From contig CAMRHE010000012.1 in the NCBI GenBank assembly GCA_947044405.1, positions 11,486,001 through 11,550,000 on the forward strand: DNA of 64,000 nucleotides, read 5' to 3'. The notes beneath the pieces were generated by a model. It worked only from the letters and a program-made list of their open reading frames with translations. It was not told where the DNA came from and did no database searches. A program made the position numbers and the translations under genes. Shown here piece after piece: positions 42,476 to 52,818 of the stretch; within the stretch, counting starts at the first letter, position 1; each line of letters begins with the position of its first letter. Source of the DNA: Leptodactylus fallax. Lineage: Eukaryota > Chordata > Amphibia > Anura > Leptodactylidae.

Positions 42476-42689
42476 ATCAAATGAATCTCCAGTGATCAAA
42501 TGAAGCTCCAGTGATCAAATGAAGCCTCAGTAACTGGATAAACCCCAGTAACCAGAAGTGTCCCAGGCAGAGTGAAGTCCAGAACGGAAGACAGTGCGGC
42601 AGATACAGAGATCGACATAAGGAAGCTTCCACAGAGACATCCTGTACACAAGTAAGACTGTTCCTATATATATAAAGGAGGGAGAATGG

Positions 42690-43195
42690 GCCTGTAGTTC
42701 AAAACCTAAACTATCAGTGGCCAAGCTGAACAATGACAATTATCAGCTATGGAAATTTAAAGTGGAAATGCTATTATCCAGGGATGACTTGTGGGAAGTT
42801 ATCACTACAAAGACACCACAAGATAATTATCAGGACTGGGACAGGAAAAACAGACGGGCACGGGCCACCATAAGCTTACTAGTAGAAGATGATCAGCTTA
42901 TTCACATACAAAGTGACAATACAGTGAAAGGCATGTGGGATGTACTGAAAAGACTGCATGAGAGATCCAGTTTAAACAGCAAGTTGTTTCTGCTGAGGAA
43001 ACTCTAAAAAATGAGGCTTAGCAGAGTGCAGGACATGCAAGAGCATATAAATGCCATGCTGGAAGTGATCACACAACTCACATCAGTCGGTGAGAATATA
43101 ACAGACACATACACTGCTCTGATCAATGTGCTGGAGACACGGCCTGAGACAGATCTGACATGAACATTCGTAAAGATCAGGCTCATAGATGAACC
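42690..43195 (+). pseudogene. Copia Gag N-terminal fragment
   Basis: The frame with LNNDNYQLWKFKVEMLLSRD, WDRKNRRARATISL and MWDVLKRLHE is the conserved Copia-type Gag N-terminal region (UBN2/DUF4219-like). It continues in frame past a TAA at 43005 (MQEHINAMLEVITQL, TYTALINVLETRPETD) and a TGA near 43168, to about KIRLIDEP. There is no clear in-frame ATG; the start may lie at the ATG at 42686 in a shifted frame. The zinc knuckle is not present because the element is interrupted at about 43196. Confidence 0.8.
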
Positions 43196-43236
43196 AAAAA
43201 AAAACCCCCAACCTCCAAAAAAAAAAAAAAAAAAAA

Positions 43237-43803
43237 GACTGGGCATGCTGAAACGGGGTCCCCCATGAACCCCCCACCACCTTTGATACCCAAACGCTGG
43301 GCCTAAATGCCTTCCCCTCTTTTCCAGCCTCGACCCCGCCCCCAGCTCTCAAACCCCCCACCCCCTTAGAAATAAACCAAGACCAAAGGGTTGGATTAAA
43401 TCGGCCACAGCAGCCGTATTTATTAACAAACAACAAATAAATAACAACAAGTATAACTTATTATAATTTGCATAACTTAAAATAATTTAACAATAAACGC
43501 TTAACCTGGGTAAGAGTCCTTGGAGCTACAAAAACTATCAATCCCCCGGCCTGGCGCTAACATAACCACACCATAAATTTACCACCAGCCGCGACCACCG
43601 GCTCGGCGGCACCATGAATAAAGACGAACTCCTTCTTCCATGTACCAGCTCCCAGGGCCAATTTACCCTGTAACCGTTCACCGTGCGCCAGGCCATCCAC
43701 CAAAATGTGCAATTACCACCAAATGTATAGGTGGAGCCTACCTTTGACTCCACCCTTTTAGCCAATTGACCACCAACTCCAAGGACCCCACCCGCCAAGG
43801 CCA
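43237..43803 (-). repeat. Ngaro split direct repeat B2
   Basis: From GACTGGGCATGCTGAAACGG to ACCCCACCCGCC this matches 44058-44636 almost base for base, including TTAACCTGGGTAAGAGTCCT and CACCGGCTCGGCGGCACCAT. Confidence 0.9.
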
Positions 43804-43859
43804 CCGTGACACCACCTGCAAAAAGATAAACAAGTTAAAATAGCCCAGAAAGAGAAAAA

Positions 43860-44057
43860 AACGGGAGGGAGGGAGGGACCGCTCGTTAGCATGCCGCGCA
43901 GCTCCGGAATGGCCGCCCCGGGCTGCGCGGCATAGTCAATTCGAACGGGGTTAAGCCCCGCCCCCAATTCTTCGCGCCCTAGCGCGTTATTGGTCCCCCC
44001 ACAGCCCGCCCCCAGTCAAGATCCCTGCGCTTTACTGCGCAGCGCTCCGGTCTCCCC
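43860..44057 (-). repeat. Ngaro split direct repeat A2
   Basis: From GGGAGGGAGGGACCGCTCGT to GCGCTCCGGTCTCCCC it matches 49537-49736, with GCATGCCGCGCAGCTCCGGA and GAACGGGGTTAAGCCCCGCC in both. It carries palindromic GC-rich blocks. Confidence 0.9.
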
Positions 44058-44636
44058 TGACTGGGCATTGCTGATAACGGGGTCCCCCTATGAACCCCCC
44101 ACCACCTTTGATACCCAAACTGCTGGGCCTAAATGCCTTCCCCCTCTTTTCCAGCCTCGACCCCTGCCCCCCAGCTCTCAAACCCCCCACCCCCTTAGAA
44201 ATAAACCAAGACCAAAGGGTTGGATTAAATCGGCCACAGCAGCCGTATTTATTAACAAACAACAAATAAATAACAACAAGTATAACTTATTATAATTTGC
44301 ATAACTTAAAATAATTTAACAATAAACGCTTAACCTGGGTAAGAGTCCTTGGAGCTACAAAAAACTATCAATCCCCCGGCCTGGCGCTAACATAACCACA
44401 CCATAAATTTACCACCAGCCGCGACCACCGGCTCGGCGGCACCATGAATAAAGACGAACTCCTTCTTCCATGTACCAGCTCCCAGGGCCAATTTACCCTG
44501 TAACCGTTCACCGTGCGCCAGGCCATCCACCAAAATGTGCAATTACCACCAAATGTATAGGTGGAGCCTACCTTTGACTCCACCCTTTTAGCCAATTGAC
44601 CACCAACTCCAAGGACCCCACCCGCCACTGCGAGCA
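44058..44636 (-). repeat. Ngaro split direct repeat B1
   Basis: Near-identical copy of 43237-43803. Differences are mainly single-base length changes in C and A runs, for example CTGCGAGC instead of AAGGCCAC at the inner end. Confidence 0.9.
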
Positions 44637-44649
44637 CGCCTTAATCCCT

Positions 44650-45235
44650 TAAGCGTGAGAGACCCGCCACACTTCCAGGGCCCTCTCAACACCCTCCTGG
44701 ATACCTAGTGTCCACAAATCTATACCCACCGCATTCAGATGGACCCCGTCCCGCAACCAAAACTCCCCCTCCCCAGACTCCAACTCCTTGTGCCGCACGC
44801 ACACACCGCCGTTCCTGGACACAAACCCCGCAACAGCCCGGTTAACCTTAATCCTGGCCTTGTTGAGCCTTTCAACAGACCTAGCCTCCCGCCATGTTTT
44901 TCTCAGTACAATATCGGACCACACGGTAACAATCCCCGGAAACATGGACCACAACCTCAACAGGTCATACTTTATGTCCCTCACTAAATCGCGAAAGGGA
45001 CGAACCCCCAGGTCATTGCCACCAGCATGTATCACGATAATGTCCGGAGACCGATCCAACCTCGTGCACCTGTGGATTTCGGGCATGACCCGACTCCACA
45101 CCATACCTCGGACTCCAATCCAACGTACAACGACCGCAGCCCTGTCGACCCCAGCTGCCGACCATTCCGCCGCACGCCGGCCCTCTCCGCGCCCCAGAAC
45201 ACAAAAGAATGGCCGAAGATCCAGACTAACCGAGC
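44650..45235 (-). pseudogene. Ngaro SGNH hydrolase domain (frameshifted)
   Basis: The domain starts at about 45235 with LVWIFGHSFVFWGAERAG, where the Ser of GHS is the block I nucleophile. It then changes frame near 45190. From there GVRGMVWSRV, PDIIVIHAGGNDLG (block III GxND, Asn codon near 45017) and WLRDGVHLNAVG (block V with Asp and His, near 44750) follow to a stop at 44649. All four SGNH blocks are recognisable. In vertebrate Ngaro elements this esterase-like domain is a known accessory; its role in transposition is not established. It lies directly after the recombinase. Confidence 0.85.
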
Positions 45236-45328
45236 AGAAGGGCCTACGAAAGAAGAAATAAAGTAGGGGGAGGGCGGAGAAAATACCCAACAACACAATG
45301 ATTCACATTTGGGCAAGGTGTGGACGAT

Positions 45329-46250
45329 GTATGATCTATACCTCTGCGATTCCCACCTACCGATACGTCGGACCACCTCCGAGCTCAACCCCCAACTAGC
45401 TGCTTCTGTCGCTGCGCCAATGCGAAAAGAGTGTGGAGCATATCGAGAGGCGTCAAGGCCCAGCGAGTCCAAACAACCCCTAAAAACAGCCGAGAACTGA
45501 TAACGGGAAAGGAACGAACCATCCTCATGACGCAGGAGGGGACCGCCCGCAGAAGCTGGAACCAACCCCCGAAAAACAAGCAAACAACGCACCGGGCACA
45601 TATCTGACCCTACAACCGCACCCAGGCGCAGATACTTCCCTGCCCCCGCCTGATCCGTCTTAGACCTGCGAACCCTGACCACTAGGACCCCTTCCTCCAT
45701 GTACACATCATCCACCTGTAAACCACCCGGCCGCTTAGTCGACACGGACACCAACTCACCCACCCTGAGAGCCCCGAAAAAGGCTAGAGAAAAAGCCAGG
45801 TGAAACAAAACGCATTCATAGTGCGAAGAACAAAAACGGCCCAGTTCCAACCCCAAACGCTCCAAAAGCTGAAATGTAACCGGGCGCCGTGTGTCACTAC
45901 TTCCCCTGCCCCTGCGGAACCCCTTAAGCGCACGTTGAACCAAGAAATGTTTGGTAAAGTCCGCCAAACCCCTCAACTTGAAACCAAATGCCAACGCCGC
46001 TACCGCACCATTAACTTTCGCCACGGACCATCCATCTGAAGACCAACGGCTAAACAAGAACAATAAAGCCCCAACCCTATCCTCATCAGTATGTACCTGA
46101 CCTAAATCTCCCACCCAATCCTCCCAAAGCTGCCAAGCCCTTGAATACTTATCCCAGGTGCCGGGGGCCAACGATGCCTGAATCAATGTCCCTGCTTTTC
46201 GCAAACCAAGTCCCATAATTCTGGAGGACATGGAATCCCTTCCACTTCCG
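45329..46250 (-). pseudogene. Ngaro tyrosine recombinase
   Basis: A long minus-strand frame encodes a core-binding region (LRKAGTLIQASLAPGTWDKY, SKWS-like helices) and a catalytic region. The residues are Arg in FFGALRVGEL (about 45765), Lys in RRSKTDQ (about 45660), HSFR giving His-x-x-Arg (about 45430), and the Tyr in GRWESQRYRSYI (about 45330). This R-K-HxxR-W-Y set is that of the tyrosine recombinase family used by DIRS and Ngaro elements to insert circular DNA. The frame is open through the whole domain and runs on into the hydrolase. Its start is blurred by two frameshifts against the upstream RNase H. Confidence 0.88.
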
Positions 46251-47700
46251 CCCCGGAGCCAGGGCACGAAACCGCTCCCACTGGAAACGAGACAAAGAAT
46301 CAGCAACGTCATTTTTAACCCCCGGAACATGCACTGCCACCACCCATGCATTCAGGCACAAGCAACGCAATACTAAACGCTGAAGCAACTTGATAACTGG
46401 AGGAGAAGACGCAGTCACATTATTAATGGCCGACACAACTGACATGTTATCACAATGAAACCTAACTTTTTTATCCTGGAACGCCCCCACCCCATATGGA
46501 CACCGCGACTAAAATCGGGAATAACTCAAGTACAGTCAAATTCCGCGTCAGACCTTGTTCACGCCACGACGCAGGCCAAGGAGCGGCGCACCACTGCCCC
46601 CTGTAATAGGCCCCAAAACCGTGGCCCCCTGCCGCATCCGTAAAGAGGTCACAATCGAACACATCGATCACTGCTGACTGGACCAGTGATCTACCATTGA
46701 ACTGGTCTAAAAAAGTGTCCCATACTGCCAGGTCCTCCCGATGTATCACCCCCAGCCGAATAAAGTGTCGTGGATTTGACACCCCTTTCATGGCCCCTGC
46801 CAGCCGGCGACAAAAAATCCTACCCATGGGGATAATGCGGCAGGCAAAATTTAAACTGCCTAACAATGACTGGAGGTCGCGCAACGTAATTTTTCGCATG
46901 TGACGAGCACGCCTCACCCTCTCTCTAAGATCAACCAGCTTGTCACCAGGCAACCGGAACTCCATTGCCACAGTGTCAAGCTCTATGCCCAAGAAACTCA
47001 ATCTAGTGCACGGACCCTCAGTCTTTTCCGGTGACAACGGTACCCCAAACTTACTGGCGACCCACCGCGCGGTTGCCAGCAAAACCGCGCATACATCGGA
47101 GCCCGCCGGACCTATACAGAGGAAATCATCGAGGTAGTGTATCACTGACTCAACCCCCCGCCACATCCCGAATTACCGACTCTAAAAAGGTGCTGAACGC
47201 CTCAAAGTATGCGCACGATATTGAGCAACCCATAGGGAGGCAACGATCCACGTAATACCCGCCGTCCCAGTAGCAGCCCAGTAACCTAACGCTGTCAGGG
47301 TGTACCGGCAGTAACCTGAACGCCGCCTCCACATCCGTCTTAGCTAAGGGGCCCCTGGACCGCAACGCCGTACCCAATGCACAGCTGCATCAAACGAGGT
47401 ATATACTACCGAACAAAGCTCGGGTGCAATACCATCGTTGACCGACGCTCCTTTGGGATAAGACAATGATGTATGAGCCGAAACTGATTCGGCTCCTTCT
47501 TCGGCACCACCCCCCAAAGGAGATACAATTAAACCTTCCAAAGGGGTGATGCGAAGGGGCCCGCCATGCGCCCCAAGGCCACCTCCTTCCTCAGTTTTTT
47601 GGACACCACCCCCGAGTGTTCCGCTGCCGACCTCAAGTTAGTTATACAAAAGGGGACTGTGTGCGTCGGCAGGGGAATCCTAAAACCCTCCCTAAAACCT
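46150..47700 (-). pseudogene. Ngaro reverse transcriptase and RNase H (several frameshifts)
   Basis: Pieces in order on the minus strand: LPYLNSYVNRESAKFLVEGF and LRKEVALGRMAGPF (about 47750-47550); SYPKGASVNDGIAPELCSVV (about 47450); AKTDVEAAFRLLPVHPDSVR with the first RT Asp (about 47340); LPMGCSISCAYFEAFSTFLE; then VIHYLDDFLCIG with the YLDD box (about 47130). The connection has LSPEKTEGPCTRLSFLGIEL. RNase H shows DLFTDAAGGHGFGAYY, NLTVLELFPILVA, VRFHCDNMSVVSAIN and VKNDVADSLSR (about 46280). Frameshifts lie near 47530, 47380, 47160 and 46480. All catalytic motifs are readable, so the decay is mild or caused by sequencing errors in runs. Confidence 0.85.
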
Positions 47701-47779
47701 TCTACCAGAAACTTTGCACTCTCCCTGTTAACATAACTATTTAGGTACGGAAGCATGGCTTCCAGCTTCACCGGCGCTG

Positions 47780-49523
47780 CCCCTTGTCCACTATTAGGCA
47801 AGGCCTTGGTCCTTTGTTTGCGCAAGCAACGTGCCGCACCATGGGACACCCCTCCGCAGAATGAACAGGCATGTTTGAATCTACAGTTGAAGCCGAATTT
47901 ACATTGGGCTTCATTGAACTGCCAACACAGCCCGTAACGTTGCTGGGCCTGTGCACCTGCCCCCCTGAGCCGTAACTGAGACCACCATGGCCGGTTCCAC
48001 CGGCCGCCCCAGGAAAGGGCTGGCCAAAGCGAGCTGGCGCCATAACCCGAAGCCACAAACCTATATCTTTCTGGTCCCACCGTATGCTGGGCCGAACCGC
48101 CTTACGCTGACGGAACTGCTCATCATACCGCAGCCATGTCTGACCCCCATACACCCGATACGCCTCACCTATAGAGTCCTGATAGCAAAAAAGCCCCGAA
48201 CAGTTGTCAGGAGCCTTTTCACCAATGACACTCGCTAAAATGGCAAAGGCCTGAAGCCAATTAGCAAAAGTCTGTGGAATCAGGCGCCACCTACGTTTTT
48301 CTTCCTCCTCTTTTTGCTATCCTCCTTCTTACTCTTGTCTAAGTTAAATTTAGCTAAAGGGAGCAAGGAAAAGATTTCGACGTACTCGTCCTTCCAAATC
48401 TTCTCCTCACTTCCTTTTTTAAATGCGCCCCTAGAGGACCCTCAAAACACACATAAACCTCCCCCCGAGCCCTGTCGTCTAGCCTCACCGAATCAACCTC
48501 TCTTTATCTGTCTGGACAGACACTGTGACACCCGCCGGAGCCCCTACCACCGGCGCACTCTGTGACGCTACTGACTGAACCGCAGGAGGGACCCACGCCG
48601 CCACCGGGGAACCGCTAACACTCTGTTCGCAGCGCGACAGTAGCTCCCTCACGCTACCCAATAGCTCCCTAATCCCCTCAGAAGCTACACCACCACCCAC
48701 TGGGGACTCCGGCCTATCTATCCCTAACCCCTGGGACATTAGAATAGGAGGAAACGGACACGACAATGAATGGTACTCACCAGACTGCGTAGGTGCTGTG
48801 GGCCCACCAGTCGACGGTCCTGCATCCTGCTGACCTGGGTCGCTGTACAGGAGAACGCTGGCGCCTGTTGATTGTTGAGAACCATCCCGCTGACAGCTGC
48901 AGCACGACCGACATCCCTGGGAAGGTTGACCTGCACCCGCGTATGCACTTGAAACCACTGGATGCACCTCGGACCGGGGCTGTGGTGCCGTGAAGGAGGG
49001 GCCAGCGCCGTGCTGCTCGTCGTTCAGAATTTCCCGCTGCTGTACCAAGGGCACTTGGAAAGCCGGAACCGACGGGACTTGAAGACACAGTCCCCCTCCC
49101 GCTGGAGCATCACAGGAGGGGACCGCTGCACCACGTGCTGAAGCCATATGGAGACTGGATGTGGAGGTCCCCCCACTGAGGCCAGTGGCAGGGATCTCCA
49201 CCTCCGCAGGGGCCAGGCGACTGGCAGGATTCCTCCCAGACCGGGACCTCCGCGCCTGAGCAGTGGAGCGGGGTGCCCGGCCTGGAGGGGCCCGAGAGGG
49301 ACTCCTATGTCGCCGGGCCCTAGGGGGCTCATCAGGGCTCAAACGTGCCGGCGGGCGAGTCCTGCGCGGCCGCCGCCGCTCAGACGCCTCCGGGGGTAGT
49401 GAAGGGTTAATGGGGGGGGGCGGCAGGCTGCATAATGTCAGCCAGCCGCTCCTGCAGCCAGGCCTCACCATGGACGCCGGCAGCAGCTCTGATCTGCTCC
49501 AGGATGGTATCGAGGGATGCCAT
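47780..49523 (-). pseudogene. Ngaro Gag-like ORF1
   Basis: A plausible start is the ATG at 49523 (MASLDTILEQIRAAA); its frame meets a shift in the G run near 49412-49421. The long frame 49471-48485 is Pro, Arg and Ser rich. After another shift, IPQTFANWLQAFAIL, YRVYGGQTWLRYDEQFRQRK and RWDQKDIGLW follow (about 48290-48060). At 47927-47826 lies a zinc-finger pair: Cys-x7-Cys-x5-Cys-x3-His and Cys-x2-Cys-x4-His-x4-Cys, which would bind nucleic acid. This composite of a CCCH finger and a CCHC knuckle is seen in DIRS-order Gag proteins. It then continues towards the RT. Confidence 0.8.
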
Positions 49524-49536
49524 TACAGTGAAAAGG

Positions 49537-49736
49537 TGGGGGGGAGGGAGCTGACCGCTCGTTAGCATGCCGCGCAGCTCCGGAATGGCCGCTTCCCGGG
49601 CTGCGCGGCATAGTCAATTCGAACGGGGTTAAGCCCCGCCCCCAATTCTTCACGCCCTAGCGCGTTATTGGTCCCCCCTACAGCCCGCCCCCCAGTCAAG
49701 ATCCCTAGCGCTTTACTGCGCAGCGCTCCGGTCTCC
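49537..49736 (-). repeat. Ngaro split direct repeat A1
   Basis: The 5' terminal repeat of the Ngaro element, nearly identical to 43860-44057 up to CTCCGGTCTCCCC. Beyond this the sequence differs (GGACGGCAAGCGG), which defines the outer end. Confidence 0.88.
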
Positions 49737-50104
49737 CCGGACGGCAAGCGGATGAGAGCAGGTGCCAAGTTGGATGATCATCTATATCACCCCAACACAG
49801 TGGAGGGGGGGGTGGGGCTATACACAAAAGCACAATGGGTGGATGGGGGGGGGGGGGGGGGTGTGGGGTTAGCCCCCCCGAAGGTGCATAGGGGAAATAA
49901 AGAGGGAGGGGGGAAAGGGGGTAAAAAAATCCCCCTGTTGTTTTTTTTTTAAAAGTGAAGGTTGTTAAAAAAAAAAAAAAACAAGAAAAACATCCTTTAG
50001 TAAATGAGAGAAAAGGGGGTGGAGCGCGTGTGTTGGTGTTTGTTGGTGTTGTGGTGGGGGGCCCAAACACCCCCCGGGGGGGGGGGGGGGGGGGGTGGGT
50101 TTTT
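49737..50104. other. Homopolymer-rich junction of doubtful quality
   Basis: Between the Ngaro end and the resumption of Copia integrase lie about 370 bases with G runs of up to about 22, A runs of 15 and T runs of 12. The composition is unlike either element. The first part (GATCATCTATATCACCCCAAC) looks normal. I regard most of it as a possible assembly or gap-filling artefact. Confidence 0.55.
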
Positions 50105-50640
50105 GTTTTTGACTATTCAAGATACTCAGTCACATACCTAATGCAACACAAGAGTGAAGTTTTTGACAAATTATAGGACTATGTAATAAGGGCAAGTAAC
50201 AAGTTTCAGAGAAAACCTCTCATACGTCGGAGTGACAATGGAGGTGAATTCACAGGACATAAAATACAAGAATACTTAAAGCAGAATGGAATAGAGCATC
50301 AAAAGACAGTCCCCTACACACCAGAGCAAAACGGGGTAGCTGAAAGAAAGAACAGAACTCTGACTGAAATGGTCAGATGCATACTGATAGACTCTGGATT
50401 ACCACAAAAATATTGGGGTGAAGCAGCAATGACAGCCACTTATTTGTAAAACAGACTCTTTTCTAGAACAATGGAGAAAACGCCATATGAACTGTGGCAC
50501 AATGAGAAGCCGAGTGTAAAACATCTAAGAGTTTTTGGATGCAAGGCGTTTATCTACATTCCAGAAGAAAAATGCACCAAACCTCAAAACAGCATTTGAA
50601 GCGGTCTTTGTTGGATACAGTGACAATGTTAAGGGTTACA
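50105..50640 (+). pseudogene. Copia integrase fragment
   Basis: The frame resumes at FDYSRYSVTYLMQHKSEVFDK, the start of the integrase core, followed by a TAG. Then RRSDNGGEFTGHKIQEYLKQ carries a catalytic Asp and TPEQNGVAERKNRTLTEMVR the Glu. WGEAAMTATYL, a stop, TPYELWHNEKPSVKHLRVFG and CKAFIYIP follow. The N-terminal zinc-binding part and the first catalytic Asp would lie upstream in the missing region. Stops and one frameshift make it non-functional. Confidence 0.85.
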
Positions 50641-50716
50641 GAATCCTAAATCCCAAAACTGACAAGGTTACCATTAGCAACAGCATACTTTTGTTGAAGA
50701 TCTGAGAGACAATGTA

Positions 50717-52484
50717 ATGACAACAGAGGAAGTAAGAACAGAAGAGAAAACTGACACTGATCAGCCAACATCTGTAACTTCCGAACAAACAGTTGAAGTG
50801 AGCACAGAATCCATCAGTAATGAAGAACATACACAACCAAGCTCACATACAGAACCAAGACGCTCAATGAGAGAGAATAAAGGTAAACCACCTGTACGTC
50901 TCTCATACAAGGCAAGCACTGCCAGTTCTAATGAACCTGCAACTTGGGAAGACATACCTCAGTTTTCAGAAGGGGAAGCCAGTAAATGGATAAAGGCTGC
51001 AAAGGAAGAGTTAAAATCCATGCATGACACTAAAACATGGACACTTACAGAACTACCACCTGGAAGGAAATGCATAGGTTGTAAATGGACTTTCAAAATA
51101 AAATACAATGCAGATGGTACAGTGGAGCGATACAAAGCAAGACTCGTAGCCAAAGGATATTCTCAAAAATATGGAGAGGACTATGATGAGACATTTGCGC
51201 CTATAGTCAAACATGCTACAATAAGAACTTTGTTGACAGTAGCTGCAATAAGGAAAATGCAAGTAAGACACACTTTGATGTCAAAACAGTGTTTCTACAT
51301 GGCGAGTTAGCAGAAGATATCTACTGTACATGGAACAACCACCAGAATTCAAAGATGAGCAAAGACCAGACCTAGTATGCAAACTACAGAGGAGTATATA
51401 TGGTCTAAAGCAAGCCACCAGAGCATGGAATATGAGAATAAATGAAGTGCTTACACAGGAGGACTTTCAGAGTAAAGCGGACCCCTGTTTATATACAAAG
51501 AAATTGGCAGACAGGTGGATCTATGTACTCATTTATGTGGACGATATTCTGATTTGTTTCAAGCAAGAAGGGGATGAAGGAGAAATACTCCAAACCCTAA
51601 ATCAGCATTTTGAGACCAAAGATCTTGTCAACGTAAATAATTATCTTGGCATTCAGATTGAGAGAGAGGAAGATGGCAGCTTCTTTCTGAACCAAAAACT
51701 CAAAATACAAGAAATAATTGAGACATTTGGAATGGAAGATGCAAAACCTGTAAAATCTCCAATGGAAACCAACTACCTGAAGAAGATAGACAGCCAAGAT
51801 ACACCACTACCAACTAACACTCAGTACAGGAAAGCAATAGTGAAATTGCTGTACATTAGCACCGCTACAAGGCCTGACATTGCAGCAGCAGTTGGAATCC
51901 TATGTAGAAAGACTTCAACACCAAGTCAGATGGACTGGAATGCTGTGAAGCGAGTCATTCGCTATCTTAAAGGGACTTTACACTACAAGATAAAGTTACC
52001 AGCAAGTGACGAAAGCACCCTGACAGGATATGTGGATGCCGATTGGGCCGGAGATATCAGTGACAGAAAATCTACAAGTGGGTACCTGTTTCTTCTATCT
52101 GGAGGTGCTATCTGTTGGACTAGTAAAAAACAACTATCTGTTACACTATCATCTACTGAAGCAGAGTATGTTGCAGCAGTGCAGACAAGTCAAGAAGTCA
52201 TATGGTTGAGACAACTATTAAAAGACTTGGGACAACCACAGATGAAACCAATGAGAATCTTTGAGGACAATCAAGGATGTCTTGCACTTGCACAGATGGA
52301 AAGAGTTAGCTCGAGAACCAAGCACATTGATGTGAAGTACCATTTTCTGAGGGATCTTCAAGAGCAGGGACTTCTTGAGTTACTTTATTGCCTGACTGAG
52401 GATATGACAGCAGATATTATTACCAAGCCCCTGACCGTTGAAAGACACTCGAGGCTTACAAAGAAGATGGGCCTAACAGAATAA
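50717..52484 (+). pseudogene. Copia reverse transcriptase and RNase H
   Basis: The first frame (50717-51310) holds a hydrophilic linker and then the RT start (WIKAAKEELKSMHDTKTWTL, KWTFKIKYNADGTVERYKAR, YDETFAPIVK). Two frameshifts lie around the FDVKT-FLHGELAEDIY segment (about 51270-51330) with the first RT Asp. The second frame (51330-52484, 384 codons) is open: SIYGLKQATRAWN, VLIYVDDILICF with the YVDD box (about 51535), NYLGIQIEREE, STATRPDIAAAV. RNase H follows with YVDADWAGD, SSTEAEYVA, FEDNQGCLAL and KHIDVKYHFLRD, ending TADIITKPL. This is the normal Copia pol C-terminus. Confidence 0.9.
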
Positions 52485-52495
52485 GCCTTAGCTGT

Positions 52496-52505
52496 TGAGA
52501 AGGGG
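52496..52505 (+). promoter_or_regulatory. Polypurine tract of the Copia element
   Basis: GAGAAGGGG immediately precedes the 3' LTR, the position and composition of a plus-strand primer site. Confidence 0.75.
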
Positions 52506-52813
52506 TGTTGGAGATATACAACAGCCAGCTTTGTCTCTATATTTGCTGGATTGACTACAGTTCACATTTATGACACTAGATGTAGCTGTTACTAGATGTT
52601 TATCTGTGGACACACTGTACTTTTGTTGTTTTTATGCTGTTGATATACACATCCTGTTTTGTTAGTGTATGTGTGCTGAACTGGATCTGTTATTCACCAT
52701 GTGAGGTGATCTTCTTTTACTTCACTCATATTTCACTAAAGTTTTGTTCCTGTTATATACAACTGTCTATCTGGTTTTGACTCTGCCACATCCAGCAATC
52801 GCACTCTGCAACA
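52506..52813 (+). repeat. 3' LTR of the Copia element
   Basis: 308 bp, same length and ends as the 5' LTR, followed by the ATGTA duplication. Confidence 0.92.
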
Positions 52814-52818
52814 ATGTA

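Larger units (their letters stand above)
43237..49736 (-). mobile_element. Ngaro-type (DIRS order) tyrosine recombinase retrotransposon
   Basis: On the minus strand the order is A1 (49736-49537), Gag, RT, RNase H, tyrosine recombinase, SGNH hydrolase, B1 (about 44636-44058), A2 (about 44057-43860), B2 (about 43803-43237). The A1-coding-B1-A2-B2 split direct repeats and the recombinase instead of an integrase are diagnostic for Ngaro elements. SGNH hydrolase domains are known from vertebrate Ngaro members. The length of about 6.5 kb is normal. Many one-base frameshifts occur, often in homopolymers. Such elements insert by recombination and leave no target duplication, in line with what is seen. 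Confidence 0.9.
42152..52813 (+). mobile_element. Ty1/Copia LTR retrotransposon split by an Ngaro element
   Basis: Two 308-bp LTRs (42152-42459 and 52506-52813) begin TGTTGGAGATATACAACAG and end CTCTGCAACA. ATGTA flanks the element at 42147-42151 and 52814-52818. I counted six single-base differences between the LTRs by eye, so the insertion is fairly young. A primer site follows the 5' LTR and a purine tract precedes the 3' LTR. Coding order is Gag (42.7-43.2 kb), integrase, RT, RNase H (50.1-52.48 kb): the Copia order. The stretch that should carry the Gag zinc knuckle, protease and integrase N-terminus is missing where the Ngaro element sits. Confidence 0.92.

Noticed and set aside
43237..44636. 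The two near-identical 570-base blocks as a simple tandem duplication or assembly duplication
   Set aside because: Their position with the A1/A2 blocks reproduces the known split direct repeats of Ngaro elements, which explains them better.
44739..49399. Plus-strand open frames through the Ngaro region
   Set aside because: They are antisense shadows of the Ngaro coding sequence and contain no domain.
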